Assembly (NCBI RefSeq): GCF_002343915.1
Contig: NZ_NETK01000001.1
Coordinates: forward strand, 11,122,001 to 11,186,000
DNA length: 64,000 nucleotides
Reading direction: 5' to 3'
Source: Nannocystis exedens
GTDB taxonomy: Bacteria > Myxococcota_A > Polyangia > Nannocystales > Nannocystaceae
In this document: piece by piece, positions 49,647 through 57,465 of the stretch
Layout: every line of letters begins with the position of its first letter
How positions within the stretch are numbered: the stretch's first letter is position 1
The notes under the pieces: model-generated
Told to the model about the DNA's origin: nothing
Database searches by the model: none
What the model saw: the letters and a program-made list of their open reading frames with translations, nothing else
Program-made: the position numbers and the translations under genes

Positions 49647-50753
49647 CTACTGAGGGATGAACTGGTCGCAGAGGTTTCCAACCTCGACCGCGACCTCTTC
49701 GAGGAAGAGCCCGTACTCAGGAGCGCAGATGGAAGCCATGTGCCCGTGCTTCAAGGTGTCCTCCATGAAGATGCGCATCCGGTTTTTTCCATCGAGCCAG
49801 TAACCACACTCATTCGGCCAGATGTCCGCATCGGTCGTGATCGCCAGCCCGATCACTGCATCTTCGTCGCCGCCTTTCGCGGCGTAGAGAGCCTTACGCC
49901 ATTGGTAAGGACCGCCCAGGGAATACTGTTCGTAGCCGTCCTGGATGATCACGAACAAGAGGAGGGCATCGTCCCGGAGGAAGCCCTCGTTACAGGCGCC
50001 CGGCGCGTTCAAATCAGGCGGCGGGGGCTCGACTAGGCTCTGTCCCAGCGCCGCGAGGAGGGAGTCGAAGGTCTGCGGATCTGCGCTTCCGTACCCGACC
50101 TGTGCGATGCACTCGAACGCGGCCTTCAGGTCGGGCTCCTCGCTCGTGATGTAGCGGTGGCCGCCGGCGAGCTTGCATCGACGACCGGACGAGCCGAGCT
50201 CGCTCGCAAACGTCTCGCCGGAGCCCATCGTGTAGTCGCACTCGTCGATGGTCGCGCCGCAGAGATCGGGGGTGCCGTTCGGATCGCAGTCATCCGGGTC
50301 CTGGCACAACGAGCAGTCGTCCATCGACCACGTGTAGGAGTTGTCGAGCACCATGATGTGCAGGTCGAACTTGCCGAGTTGCTCCTCGAGAGCCTGCCCG
50401 AACGCGGGGAACGCCTCGAGCAAGCGCGGCTGATAGTCCTTCATGGGCCACTGGGTCGAGATGTTGAAGATGATGTCGACCTTGCCCTGGCAGCCAAGAG
50501 GTGCCACGTCGCCGAAGTCCGGGAGCAGCTCACCCGAAGACAGCGACGGCTCGCCGGAGCTGGACTCCGAGGCCGACGCGCCCGACGCGGCCGACGAGGT
50601 CGACGTCGACGAGGTCGACGAGGTCGATGTCGACGATGTCGACGAGCTCATCGGCGAGGGATCGGAGTTGCCGATGCCGAAGCCCGTCGAAGCTGTCGAG
50701 GGTGACCCGCAGCCGCAGAGGAACAGGGCGCACAGAAGGCCAGCGTGGCGCAT
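49647..50753 (-). CDS. Cys-rich lipoprotein (vWA-like)
   Basis: 368 residues from ATG 50753. MRHAGLLCALFLCGC is a lipobox (Cys15). A Ser/Thr/Asp linker follows (to about 80). The core resembles myxobacterial von Willebrand A-like lipoproteins: CQGKVDIIFNISTQWPMKDY, FGQALEEQLGKFDLHIMVLD, several CxxC-type pairs (CSLCQDPDDCDPNG), LLLFVIIQDGYEQYSLGGPY. The metal-site DxSxS is replaced by NISTQ. It is convergent with 47998-49644, with only two bases between the stops. Confidence 0.7.
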   Translation of the reverse strand: MRHAGLLCALFLCGCGSPSTASTGFGIGNSDPSPMSSSTSSTSTSSTSSTSTSSAASGASASESSSGEPSLSSGELLPDFGDVAPLGCQGKVDIIFNISTQWPMKDYQPRLLEAFPAFGQALEEQLGKFDLHIMVLDNSYTWSMDDCSLCQDPDDCDPNGTPDLCGATIDECDYTMGSGETFASELGSSGRRCKLAGGHRYITSEEPDLKAAFECIAQVGYGSADPQTFDSLLAALGQSLVEPPPPDLNAPGACNEGFLRDDALLLFVIIQDGYEQYSLGGPYQWRKALYAAKGGDEDAVIGLAITTDADIWPNECGYWLDGKNRMRIFMEDTLKHGHMASICAPEYGLFLEEVAVEVGNLCDQFIPQ

Positions 50754-50782
50754 GGACCTGACGCTACCAGAAGTGTCTATTT

Positions 50783-50794
50783 TTGGTATACCGA
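50783..50794. promoter_or_regulatory. TTGGTATACCGA motif
   Basis: Located 30 bases upstream of the lipoprotein start at 50753 (minus strand) and preceded on that strand by GTCGG; with its T-run it mirrors the site at 47928. Confidence 0.45.
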
Positions 50795-50829
50795 CATCTA
50801 GCAACAGACGGCGGAGCGCCGTTCTCGCC

Positions 50830-51660
50830 TCAGTCGGCTTGTAAGAGGAGCCGTTCCCAAGTGCCGTCTACCAAGCCGGTAGCGGCCCCGCAGCGGTAAC
50901 CGTCGCGGAGCTCACCGAGCACCGTCGGCCAGCACAGGCCGTTGTCGGTGTTGCCGCCATCGCATCGGTTGAGAGAGACGAAGCCGCCGGAGACGATGAA
51001 CCCCCACGACCAATCCTCATTGAAGTACCAGTCCGAGCCGTTGGCCGAGGTCAACGCAGGAAATTGGACCGCTTCGGTGACTTGCAGCACGGCGGTTCGT
51101 GGCGCATGGGCCAACATCTTGTAGGTCGAGCTCCCTGCTTCGCGGCACGCCAGCATGAGCTGGGCCTTCGTACACTGCTCCACGATCGCGGAGACCGCCT
51201 GGCCCGTCGTCCCGAACGTGTCCTGGTAGCAGACCTGCCAGCCGACGACCGCCGCGACGGGCACGTTCACCTGCGGCCCCACCGCCGAGTATTTTTCGCC
51301 GCCGCCGGTGCAAGCGCTCGTGTCGAGCGAGCACTCGGCCGAGCAGGCCAGGGTCCCCTCGCGAAAGCCCAGGCTTTGACAGGTCACGCCGTTCAAAGCC
51401 TCGCCGTCGCACTCCTCTGGCCCGTCGACAAAGCCATCGCCGCACTCCGAGCCGGCGCTTGTCGACGCTGGCGTCGTCGCTGGCGTCGTCGACGTGAGCG
51501 AGGTCGAGGTGACCGAGCTGGACGACGTGCCGGTGGTCGAAGTGGCGGTATCGGATGGATCCGAGCCGGTGCTCGAGGAGGTGGCGGTGTCCGGCGTCGT
51601 GCCAGTCGGCGAGAAGCAGCTCGACAGCAAGAGAAGCCCGAAGACGGACAAACGCCACAT
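50830..51660 (-). CDS. Lipoprotein with myxobacterial Cys-rich repeat
   Basis: 276 residues from ATG 51660. MWRLSVFGLLLLSSC is a lipobox (Cys15). After a long Ser/Thr linker comes CGDGFVDGPEECDGEALNG followed by CQSLGFREGTLACSAECSL, the DUF4215-type repeat characteristic of myxobacterial surface proteins. The C-terminal domain (GWQVCYQDTFGTTGQAVSAI, WSWGFIVSGGFVSLNRC) is beta-rich and resembles lectin-like tails. Outer-surface location is expected. It is the third Thr/Ser-linker lipoprotein in a row. Confidence 0.75.
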   Translation of the reverse strand: MWRLSVFGLLLLSSCFSPTGTTPDTATSSSTGSDPSDTATSTTGTSSSSVTSTSLTSTTPATTPASTSAGSECGDGFVDGPEECDGEALNGVTCQSLGFREGTLACSAECSLDTSACTGGGEKYSAVGPQVNVPVAAVVGWQVCYQDTFGTTGQAVSAIVEQCTKAQLMLACREAGSSTYKMLAHAPRTAVLQVTEAVQFPALTSANGSDWYFNEDWSWGFIVSGGFVSLNRCDGGNTDNGLCWPTVLGELRDGYRCGAATGLVDGTWERLLLQAD

Positions 51661-51818
51661 GATCGCAGGGTACCAGAGGGCTCGCTCGAGATGCACGACG
51701 AGTAGTGCCGCCGCACCCTGGTTCCGATCAGTTGCTCCCCGACGGGACCCGTTCGGCTTGAGGCGCGCGGGGCCAGGGCGTGCGACGGGCCCGACGGCGA
51801 CCGTGGCGTGACCGCCAG

Positions 51819-53507
51819 TCAGCGCCCTCGAGGAGGGGACCAGTCGAGGCCGCTCCAGTCGCTCGCCGACGTTGGAGAAGAACCCCGGGTCTGTGACGGC
51901 GACGAGGGCGGCAATTCACCCTGGCTGAAGTTCATGGGACCACGTCGGCGGCTGACCGCGTAGGCGAGCCCGCCGCCGAGCCCCAGCGCTGCCAGCGCGA
52001 GGGCCCAACCCGGCACGCCGCCGCCGCTCCCGCCACCGCCGCTCCCGTTGGGATTGACGACGTCGCCGGTCGGCTCGCCCGTCGAGAGCCCACCAGGTCC
52101 GAAAAATCCCGGTCCCTGATCGAGCTGCAGCTTGTCGAGCCAGCCGTCGCCGAGCGGGTCGCGCGCGTCCCACTTGCGGTAGTTCGGCGGAGGAGAGCCG
52201 GCCGCAACGGCGCGCAGCTGCGGGTCACGGCTGGTGAGGGCGGCCGCCTTAAAGCCGGCCTCGGTGAGCGCGAACTGGTAGAGAGCCGCTCTCCTGATGC
52301 GAAAGAACGAGCGGAACGCGAGCTCGATGTCCCTCACCACCTCGAACGGCACAGCGCCGCCGGGGATCGGAACCGGCCAGCCCGCTTGGGGGCTCCACGG
52401 CAGGAGCGTGTCCCGCTTCAGGAAGAGGCCCAGGTTCACCTGTCCCTTCGGGGCGAGGGGCAGCGAGCGCAGCTGAGTGGAGGCCAGGAACTGGCGATAG
52501 CACTGCGCCACCTCGCGGGCATCCATCGCCGCGTGGAGCGGCGAAAACGCGTGGATGGCGATCGCCAGGACGGCCGCCTCCGAGCAGAGATCGACGCGCG
52601 CGTCGCCAAGCCCGACGGTGCCGAACCAGGACACGTAGGGGTACGTGCCCCACGAGAAGAGCCACGAATATCCTGGTGGCGGCGCGTAGCCCTTGGCGAA
52701 GACGGCTCGATCGAGGGGCGACCAGTCGAGCCCCATGTCACCTCGCGGAGGGTCGGCATCGACGGCCCCGCCGCCGGGCGCATTTCCCCAGTAGTCTTCC
52801 TCATACTTCTCGGGGATGGCGGGAACACCAGGCGGGCGGTCGAGGTAGGCGGCGTCGCCGAGGGCCTTGGCGATGAGCGGCGGGTACGGGCTGAACCCGC
52901 CGAGCAACGAGGGCAGCGCGTAGGAGACGCCGCCGAGCCACAGCGAGGGTTGATCCGCGGGGGAGTCGTAGGGAGGCGTCGACCACGTGGGATTGATCGT
53001 CTGCCGACGACCGACGCGGCTCACGTGGAAAGCGTAGTTGCGATCCCACTGGGAGAGATGCTCGGCCGCATCCTGGCTCGCGCCGAGCTGGAGCTGAAGA
53101 TCGGCGGGGCTCGGGTTCTTGCTCGAGCGGAGGACCTGCGACCAGATGGGGCGACGGTTCGTCTCGTCCCCTGCGACCGGCATCCCGAAGTAGCGCCGCA
53201 CGAACTCACCACGCGTCTTGGCGCGCCTCTCCAGGTTCTCGAAGCTTTTTTTGCCGGCCTGGCCGTAGATCCACCGCCAGGCCGTATCAAGTGCGTTGTA
53301 GGCCATCTGAATGGCCTGCAGCGGTGAGACGTTGTTTAGGTTCTGAAGCGTGATGTAGGCCGACTTCGCGGCATCGAGCAAGCGCGTCGCGTCCCGATAA
53401 ACGTGCGTCCAGCGCTCGGTCAGCTCCGGCGCCAGCACGTTGGCGATGAGCGCGGGGTCCCGCAGATCCAGCCGCGTCTCGTGGCGGATGTCGTCAAGGA
53501 GCGACAT
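51819..53507 (-). CDS. Large structural-type protein with C-terminal membrane anchor
   Basis: 562 residues. Helical N-terminus (WTHVYRDATRLLDAAKSAYI, IQMAYNALDTAWRWIYGQAG), then a Pro/Gly/Trp-rich middle (SLWLGGVSYALPSLLGGFSP, SWLFSWGTYPYVSWFG) and a helical part (AAVLAIAIHAFSPLHAAMDA). Near the end a GSGGGGSGGG linker leads to one membrane segment (WALALAALGLGGGLAYAVS) and a short cytoplasmic or internal tail. No family recognised. Last gene of an eight-gene-plus operon whose members share this linker-plus-anchor plan; could be a particle or envelope-complex component. Confidence 0.6.
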   Translation of the reverse strand: MSLLDDIRHETRLDLRDPALIANVLAPELTERWTHVYRDATRLLDAAKSAYITLQNLNNVSPLQAIQMAYNALDTAWRWIYGQAGKKSFENLERRAKTRGEFVRRYFGMPVAGDETNRRPIWSQVLRSSKNPSPADLQLQLGASQDAAEHLSQWDRNYAFHVSRVGRRQTINPTWSTPPYDSPADQPSLWLGGVSYALPSLLGGFSPYPPLIAKALGDAAYLDRPPGVPAIPEKYEEDYWGNAPGGGAVDADPPRGDMGLDWSPLDRAVFAKGYAPPPGYSWLFSWGTYPYVSWFGTVGLGDARVDLCSEAAVLAIAIHAFSPLHAAMDAREVAQCYRQFLASTQLRSLPLAPKGQVNLGLFLKRDTLLPWSPQAGWPVPIPGGAVPFEVVRDIELAFRSFFRIRRAALYQFALTEAGFKAAALTSRDPQLRAVAAGSPPPNYRKWDARDPLGDGWLDKLQLDQGPGFFGPGGLSTGEPTGDVVNPNGSGGGGSGGGVPGWALALAALGLGGGLAYAVSRRRGPMNFSQGELPPSSPSQTRGSSPTSASDWSGLDWSPPRGR

Positions 53508-53801
53508 TTACGAGGCCTCATCGGCGAGCGCCTCGCAGCGACAGGTGCAGGTCAAGCAGCTGTTCGCGATGCACTCCTGCTCCAGCTCCTTCGCGCGGCA
53601 CTCGAAGATGGCGATGAACTCGTCGAAGACGCGACTCGCGACCTCGAAGTCCTCGAGGACCGCGATGAACTCGGCGCCGATCACCGGGTCGGCGCTCGCG
53701 GCCTCGAGGCCGTAGCGGCGAGCTTCGGCGGTCAGCCGACGGAGCTCGCGCCACTTGTGCAAGGGCAGGGGGGCCGGCGGGATGTCGATGATCGAGCTCA
53801 T
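53508..53801 (-). CDS. Small Cys-rich-tailed helical protein
   Basis: 97 residues, helical (LHKWRELRRLTAEARRYGLE, FIAVLEDFEVASRVFDEFIA) ending with CIANSCLTCTCRCEALADE, which has six Cys in 20 residues. The tail might bind metal. It overlaps the previous gene (ATGA) and abuts the next. Cys-rich tails also occur in 58650-59570. Confidence 0.6.
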   Translation of the reverse strand: MSSIIDIPPAPLPLHKWRELRRLTAEARRYGLEAASADPVIGAEFIAVLEDFEVASRVFDEFIAIFECRAKELEQECIANSCLTCTCRCEALADEAS

Positions 53802-54538
53802 GGCAGGTCCTTCGGGGGCTGGAAGGGGTCCACCTTCGTCCCCCTCGCACGCGAGGGTGGATGCTCGGGACCCGCGAGCGGAGGGAACGGTGAACTCGTC
53901 GCCGGCGACGCCACCTGCTGAGGCGCTGGCGTCGACGACGGCATGACCAGGACCTGCGAAGCGGGGGAGCGCAGGCTCTGGTAGAGGAACCAGCCGCCGC
54001 CGAGGATGGCGACGCCGGCGACGAGATAGAACGCCGTGGTCGCGGCGCTGGCGGCCGCGTCGGCGATGTTGCGGGTGCCCTCGGCGATGGCGTCGGTGAT
54101 GCCCTGCTCAGGCGGGGGCGGCACCGGCGGTTTCGGCACCGCCTCGCCGAGCGCCTCGAGGGCAGTCGCGACCTCGCACGCGGCTTGATGGCACGCCGCC
54201 GCGAACTTCGAGAATACGTAGATCGCCTCGATGAGCTCGCCCGCGTTCCCGGTGATGTAGACGTACCACCAGTCCTCGGGGAACTTCTCCAGCACCTCGC
54301 GGCTCTCGTCGCGCAGGTCGTAGGCGGCCGAGGTCGCGGCGTCCCACGTGGCCTGGCCCTCGTTGGCAAGCTTCGTGAAGCTGTTCACGAGGCCGACCAG
54401 CCTGTTCCGCTCGAACTGCAGCGCCCGACGGGACCGGAAGAAATCGGCGGCCGTACACCAGCCGAGCGGCCCTGTGCAGGGCGACTCGAGCGTCGCGCCA
54501 CTTCCAAGATCGACAGGCGTGCAAGTCGGGTCGGGCAT
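53798..54538 (-). CDS. Single-pass membrane protein
   Basis: 246 residues. Soluble N-terminal half with helices (RRALQFERNRLVGLVNSFTK, SKFAAACHQAACEVATALEA) and four Cys; Pro-rich hinge (PKPPVPPPPEQ); one membrane segment (TTAFYLVAGVAILGGGWFLY); Pro/Ser-rich tail. Three bases follow the previous stop. No family recognised; part of the membrane-anchored operon. Confidence 0.6.
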   Translation of the reverse strand: MPDPTCTPVDLGSGATLESPCTGPLGWCTAADFFRSRRALQFERNRLVGLVNSFTKLANEGQATWDAATSAAYDLRDESREVLEKFPEDWWYVYITGNAGELIEAIYVFSKFAAACHQAACEVATALEALGEAVPKPPVPPPPEQGITDAIAEGTRNIADAAASAATTAFYLVAGVAILGGGWFLYQSLRSPASQVLVMPSSTPAPQQVASPATSSPFPPLAGPEHPPSRARGTKVDPFQPPKDLP

Positions 54539-54541
54539 GGG

Positions 54542-55423
54542 TCACGAGGGGTAGGGGTACATCGAGAAGAGATCGAGCAGGAGGTCGCGCAGCTGGGGAC
54601 CGAGCTGTGGGAGCTCGTGACCGGCGCCCGCGACGACGCGCACGGCCGTGTTGTAGCCGGCCCCGCCGGCGCTCGCCGGCTTGCCCGCGAGCTCGGCCGC
54701 CGCCTGCACGGAGACGAGCTGCGGGTCCTTGTCTCCGATGACGAAGGCGATCCACCGCTTGTCGCCGCCGGCTCCGGGGAGCTTGCCCGGTTCGAGAGGT
54801 GCCACGGCGACGACCGCGTCGGGCGACGCAGCGCTGTTGGTCGAGGCGGCCATCTGGAGCGCGACGTCGGCGCCGACGTCGTAGCCGACCACGACCCAGG
54901 GACGGGTCTTCTTTCCGTGGTCAAACGGCCCGGGGAGCTTGCCGAGGCTCGCGTCGGACCACAACTCGGAGGCCGCGGCGGTCGCCGTCCCCGCGGCGAG
55001 CCATCCCTGCGGCGCCTGGACGAATACGACGTCGGCGAGGCTCGTCGGGATCCACGGGGCGAGCTTGCGCGGGTCCGTGTCCTGGCCGTGCAGCACCCAC
55101 ACGACCGGCCCGACGGCGTTCGGCGGCGTCACCCGGAAGAAGCGGAACCACCGCGCGCTGTTGGGGGTCTGCGTCGACCCTACGGCGACCTGGAACGGCC
55201 AGCCTTCGAGCTCGGGCGGCTTCGGCTCATCGACCGGCGGATTGCCGCCGCTGCCCGAGCTGCCGGTGGAGCCCGAGCTGGCGCTCGCGCTGTTCGCCCG
55301 CGACCACCAGACCACCCCGAGCGTGGTGCCCACAGCGACGAGACCCCCGAACCACCACCAACCGCTCGAGCTAGAGTGCGATGGCGGGTTGAGGGGTCCG
55401 AGGGTGGCGAGACGATCGGGCAC
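54542..55423 (-). CDS. Membrane-anchored alpha/beta-hydrolase-fold protein with atypical nucleophile
   Basis: 293 residues. N-terminal membrane segment (GWWWFGGLVAVGTTLGVVWW), Ser/Gly linker, then a hydrolase fold: VVWVLHGQDTDPRKLAPWIP (HG oxyanion strand), WVVVGYDVGADVALQMAAS (nucleophile elbow with Asp where esterases have Ser), IAFVIGDKDPQ and a terminal VAGAGHELPQLG with a His. Asp nucleophiles occur in dehalogenases, but the context suggests either changed chemistry or loss of activity. Related to 38130-38888. Confidence 0.65.
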   Translation of the reverse strand: MPDRLATLGPLNPPSHSSSSGWWWFGGLVAVGTTLGVVWWSRANSASASSGSTGSSGSGGNPPVDEPKPPELEGWPFQVAVGSTQTPNSARWFRFFRVTPPNAVGPVVWVLHGQDTDPRKLAPWIPTSLADVVFVQAPQGWLAAGTATAAASELWSDASLGKLPGPFDHGKKTRPWVVVGYDVGADVALQMAASTNSAASPDAVVAVAPLEPGKLPGAGGDKRWIAFVIGDKDPQLVSVQAAAELAGKPASAGGAGYNTAVRVVAGAGHELPQLGPQLRDLLLDLFSMYPYPS

Positions 55424-55432
55424 GGCGCGCTC

Positions 55433-56488
55433 CTACAGGGAGAAGGATGAGGACGTGTTGCGGCCGGTGAATGCAAACGCCGCCGCGCCGCCCACGAGGA
55501 GGACGCCGCCGGCGAGAAGCCAAGGAAGCGCGCTCGAGGAACTTGCGACCTTCGCGGGCGGGCCGCCCTCGCTGGTCCCGTTGTCCTTGCCGTCGCCCAG
55601 GTCCTCGCCGCCCTCGTTTTGTTCCGCGGCCTCGATGTCGCCGGCCGGTTCCTCAGGCGTGAAGCCGTAGAAGGCGCTGGCGGCGTTCGCCGGGTCCAGC
55701 GGCGTGCCGTTCATCGCGGCCGTCAAGTAGTCCGCAGGGTCGATGAGATCCGGCGGCTGGGAGCGGTCCGCGTACCAGGCTTTCTGCTTGTTCAGCTCGG
55801 AGACGGTCAGGTGCCGCTTGTACAGCTGGAAGTGGAGCATGGTCGACCCGTTCGGATACGGACCGATCTTCGCCACCACGTTGGTCGTGCAGCCAACCAT
55901 CTGGCCCGGACAGACGCGTGTGCCCTTCGGCGGCGAAGAGCCCTTGGCCACGCCGCCCATGAGCGCGGTGAGGCCGCTGTCCAGGTGCAGGATGACGGCC
56001 TTCGCTGGCGCCTCCCAGCCTTGATCGACCGCCAGGATCACGCCGGACTCGGGCGCGAGCACCGGAGTGCTGAGCCCGGCCGAGAGGTCGATTCCGCAGT
56101 GGAACCGCGTCGGGTTGGCGGAGCCCCACGGGCGTTTTACGCCGAACTTGGAGCCGGGCTTCCACTTCTTCGGCGGCGACGACAGCGGCCAACGCGGCGA
56201 GCTACCGTTCCACGCCGGCGCCGGCTGCTGCGCCGCGAGCCGGGCGAGGACGAGTTGATGGATGCGCAGCCACGTGTCGACCCACACCTTCTCGTCGGGC
56301 TTCGGGGTCTTCGGCAGCTGCTTCGGCGCGAGCGGGTAGGCCCGCCAGTAGGCGACGTTGGCGAACCAGTATTGGTCCTCCTGGCCGGCCTTGCGCTGGT
56401 AGCCGTCGTAGACCTCGGGCTTGTTCTCGACGGCCCACTGGACCGCCTCGAGCTCGAGGAGCACCTGCTGTGGCAACGGCGGGATCAC
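55433..56488 (-). CDS. M23 (LytM)-like domain protein with C-terminal membrane anchor
   Basis: 351 residues from GTG 56488, overlapping the upstream stop. Residues 1-90 share a module with the neighbour 56485-57411 (ANVAYWRAYPLAPKQLP). The M23-like core is FHCGIDLSAGLSTPVLAPES (HxxxD zinc ligands), ILHLDSGLTALMGG, CPGQMVGC and STMLHFQLYKR. In active M23 enzymes the last motif is HxH; here the first His is Met, so peptidoglycan cleavage may be impaired. An acidic/Ser linker and one membrane helix (ALPWLLAGGVLLVGGAAAF) end the protein. A lysis or wall-penetration role is possible. Confidence 0.65.
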   Translation of the reverse strand: MIPPLPQQVLLELEAVQWAVENKPEVYDGYQRKAGQEDQYWFANVAYWRAYPLAPKQLPKTPKPDEKVWVDTWLRIHQLVLARLAAQQPAPAWNGSSPRWPLSSPPKKWKPGSKFGVKRPWGSANPTRFHCGIDLSAGLSTPVLAPESGVILAVDQGWEAPAKAVILHLDSGLTALMGGVAKGSSPPKGTRVCPGQMVGCTTNVVAKIGPYPNGSTMLHFQLYKRHLTVSELNKQKAWYADRSQPPDLIDPADYLTAAMNGTPLDPANAASAFYGFTPEEPAGDIEAAEQNEGGEDLGDGKDNGTSEGGPPAKVASSSSALPWLLAGGVLLVGGAAAFAFTGRNTSSSFSL

Positions 56489-57411
56489 CAGGCCTCCGGC
56501 TTCGGCGGCAGGTAGATCACCGCGAACTCTTGCCCCTGACCGCGCGCGCCACCCGTGGCGTCCGCGAGCTGCTTCGTCAGCGCGCCGAACATCGGCGTGA
56601 AGCTGATCCGGCGGCCGTCGGGCGGGAACAACCCCTTCTCGTTGTCGACGACGACCTGGAAGCGCTTGTTGTAGGGGTGATCGTTGATGAGCCGCGCGGC
56701 CTTGAGGTTGTCCGGAGTGCCGCCGGCGGTGCCGTATGTCTTCTGGGACAGGAGGAGCAGCGCGCTCGCGTCCTGCGGATTGATCCGGTACGACGAGCCC
56801 GGCTTCGGCTCGGCCGAGACCGGCGCCGGCAACTGGGGGCCAGGCGGCGGCGGTGCGTCGGGCGCCTCGTCCTTGATGTCGCCGGACTGCCCGAGGCCGA
56901 GCTTCTGCTTCACACACGCGTGCAGCCGATCGTAGGCGGCCTTGTACTGTGGCAGGCTGAGGTAGTTCTTCGGCCCCTCGGGGTAGACGCGCCGATACGC
57001 CACGTACGCCAGCCACTCATCGAGCGCGGCTTGTGGCGGCTTCGTCTCGTCTCCGATGTTTTGCGGCTTGCTCGCCGCCACCGCGGTGCATTCCTGCGCT
57101 TCCTCGATCGGCTTGTTCGCGTCGGCCGGCTCGCCTGGGCCTGCGTTGTCGGTGCCGCCCTGGCCGGTGCCGCCCGTGCCGCCTGTGCCGCCGGTGCCCG
57201 TTCCCCCTGTGCCACCGGTGCCGCTCGCGGCGCTGGCGTCGGACGGCCAGAAAATGGCGGCCAGCGCAGCCGCGGTGAGGGCCGCTCCGCCGAACCACAG
57301 CCAGGCCTTGCTCGAGCTCGCCGGCACAGGCGCGGGCGCCGGGGCCAGCGGCTTGCGGCCGTGCGTCGGGGCGGGGAGGGGGGTGTCGTCGAGCGGCGGG
57401 AAGGGCTGCAT
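56485..57411 (-). CDS. Membrane protein with GTGG linker
   Basis: 308 residues. Pro-rich N-terminus, one membrane segment (AWLWFGGAALTAAALAAIFW), a linker of GTGGTGG units, then a helical module (WLAYVAYRRVYPEGPKNYLS, AAYDRLHACVKQKLGL) also found in the next gene, and a C-terminal part resembling LysM-type or peptidoglycan-contact regions (NLKAARLINDHPYNKRF, FPPDGRRISFTPMFGAL). No firm family. It is co-translated with the M23-like gene. Confidence 0.6.
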   Translation of the reverse strand: MQPFPPLDDTPLPAPTHGRKPLAPAPAPVPASSSKAWLWFGGAALTAAALAAIFWPSDASAASGTGGTGGTGTGGTGGTGGTGQGGTDNAGPGEPADANKPIEEAQECTAVAASKPQNIGDETKPPQAALDEWLAYVAYRRVYPEGPKNYLSLPQYKAAYDRLHACVKQKLGLGQSGDIKDEAPDAPPPPGPQLPAPVSAEPKPGSSYRINPQDASALLLLSQKTYGTAGGTPDNLKAARLINDHPYNKRFQVVVDNEKGLFPPDGRRISFTPMFGALTKQLADATGGARGQGQEFAVIYLPPKPEAW

Positions 57412-57465
57412 GGGGGCCTCACGAGTCGGTACGGCCCGCCACCAGCAGCGAGCCGACGTGGAGTC

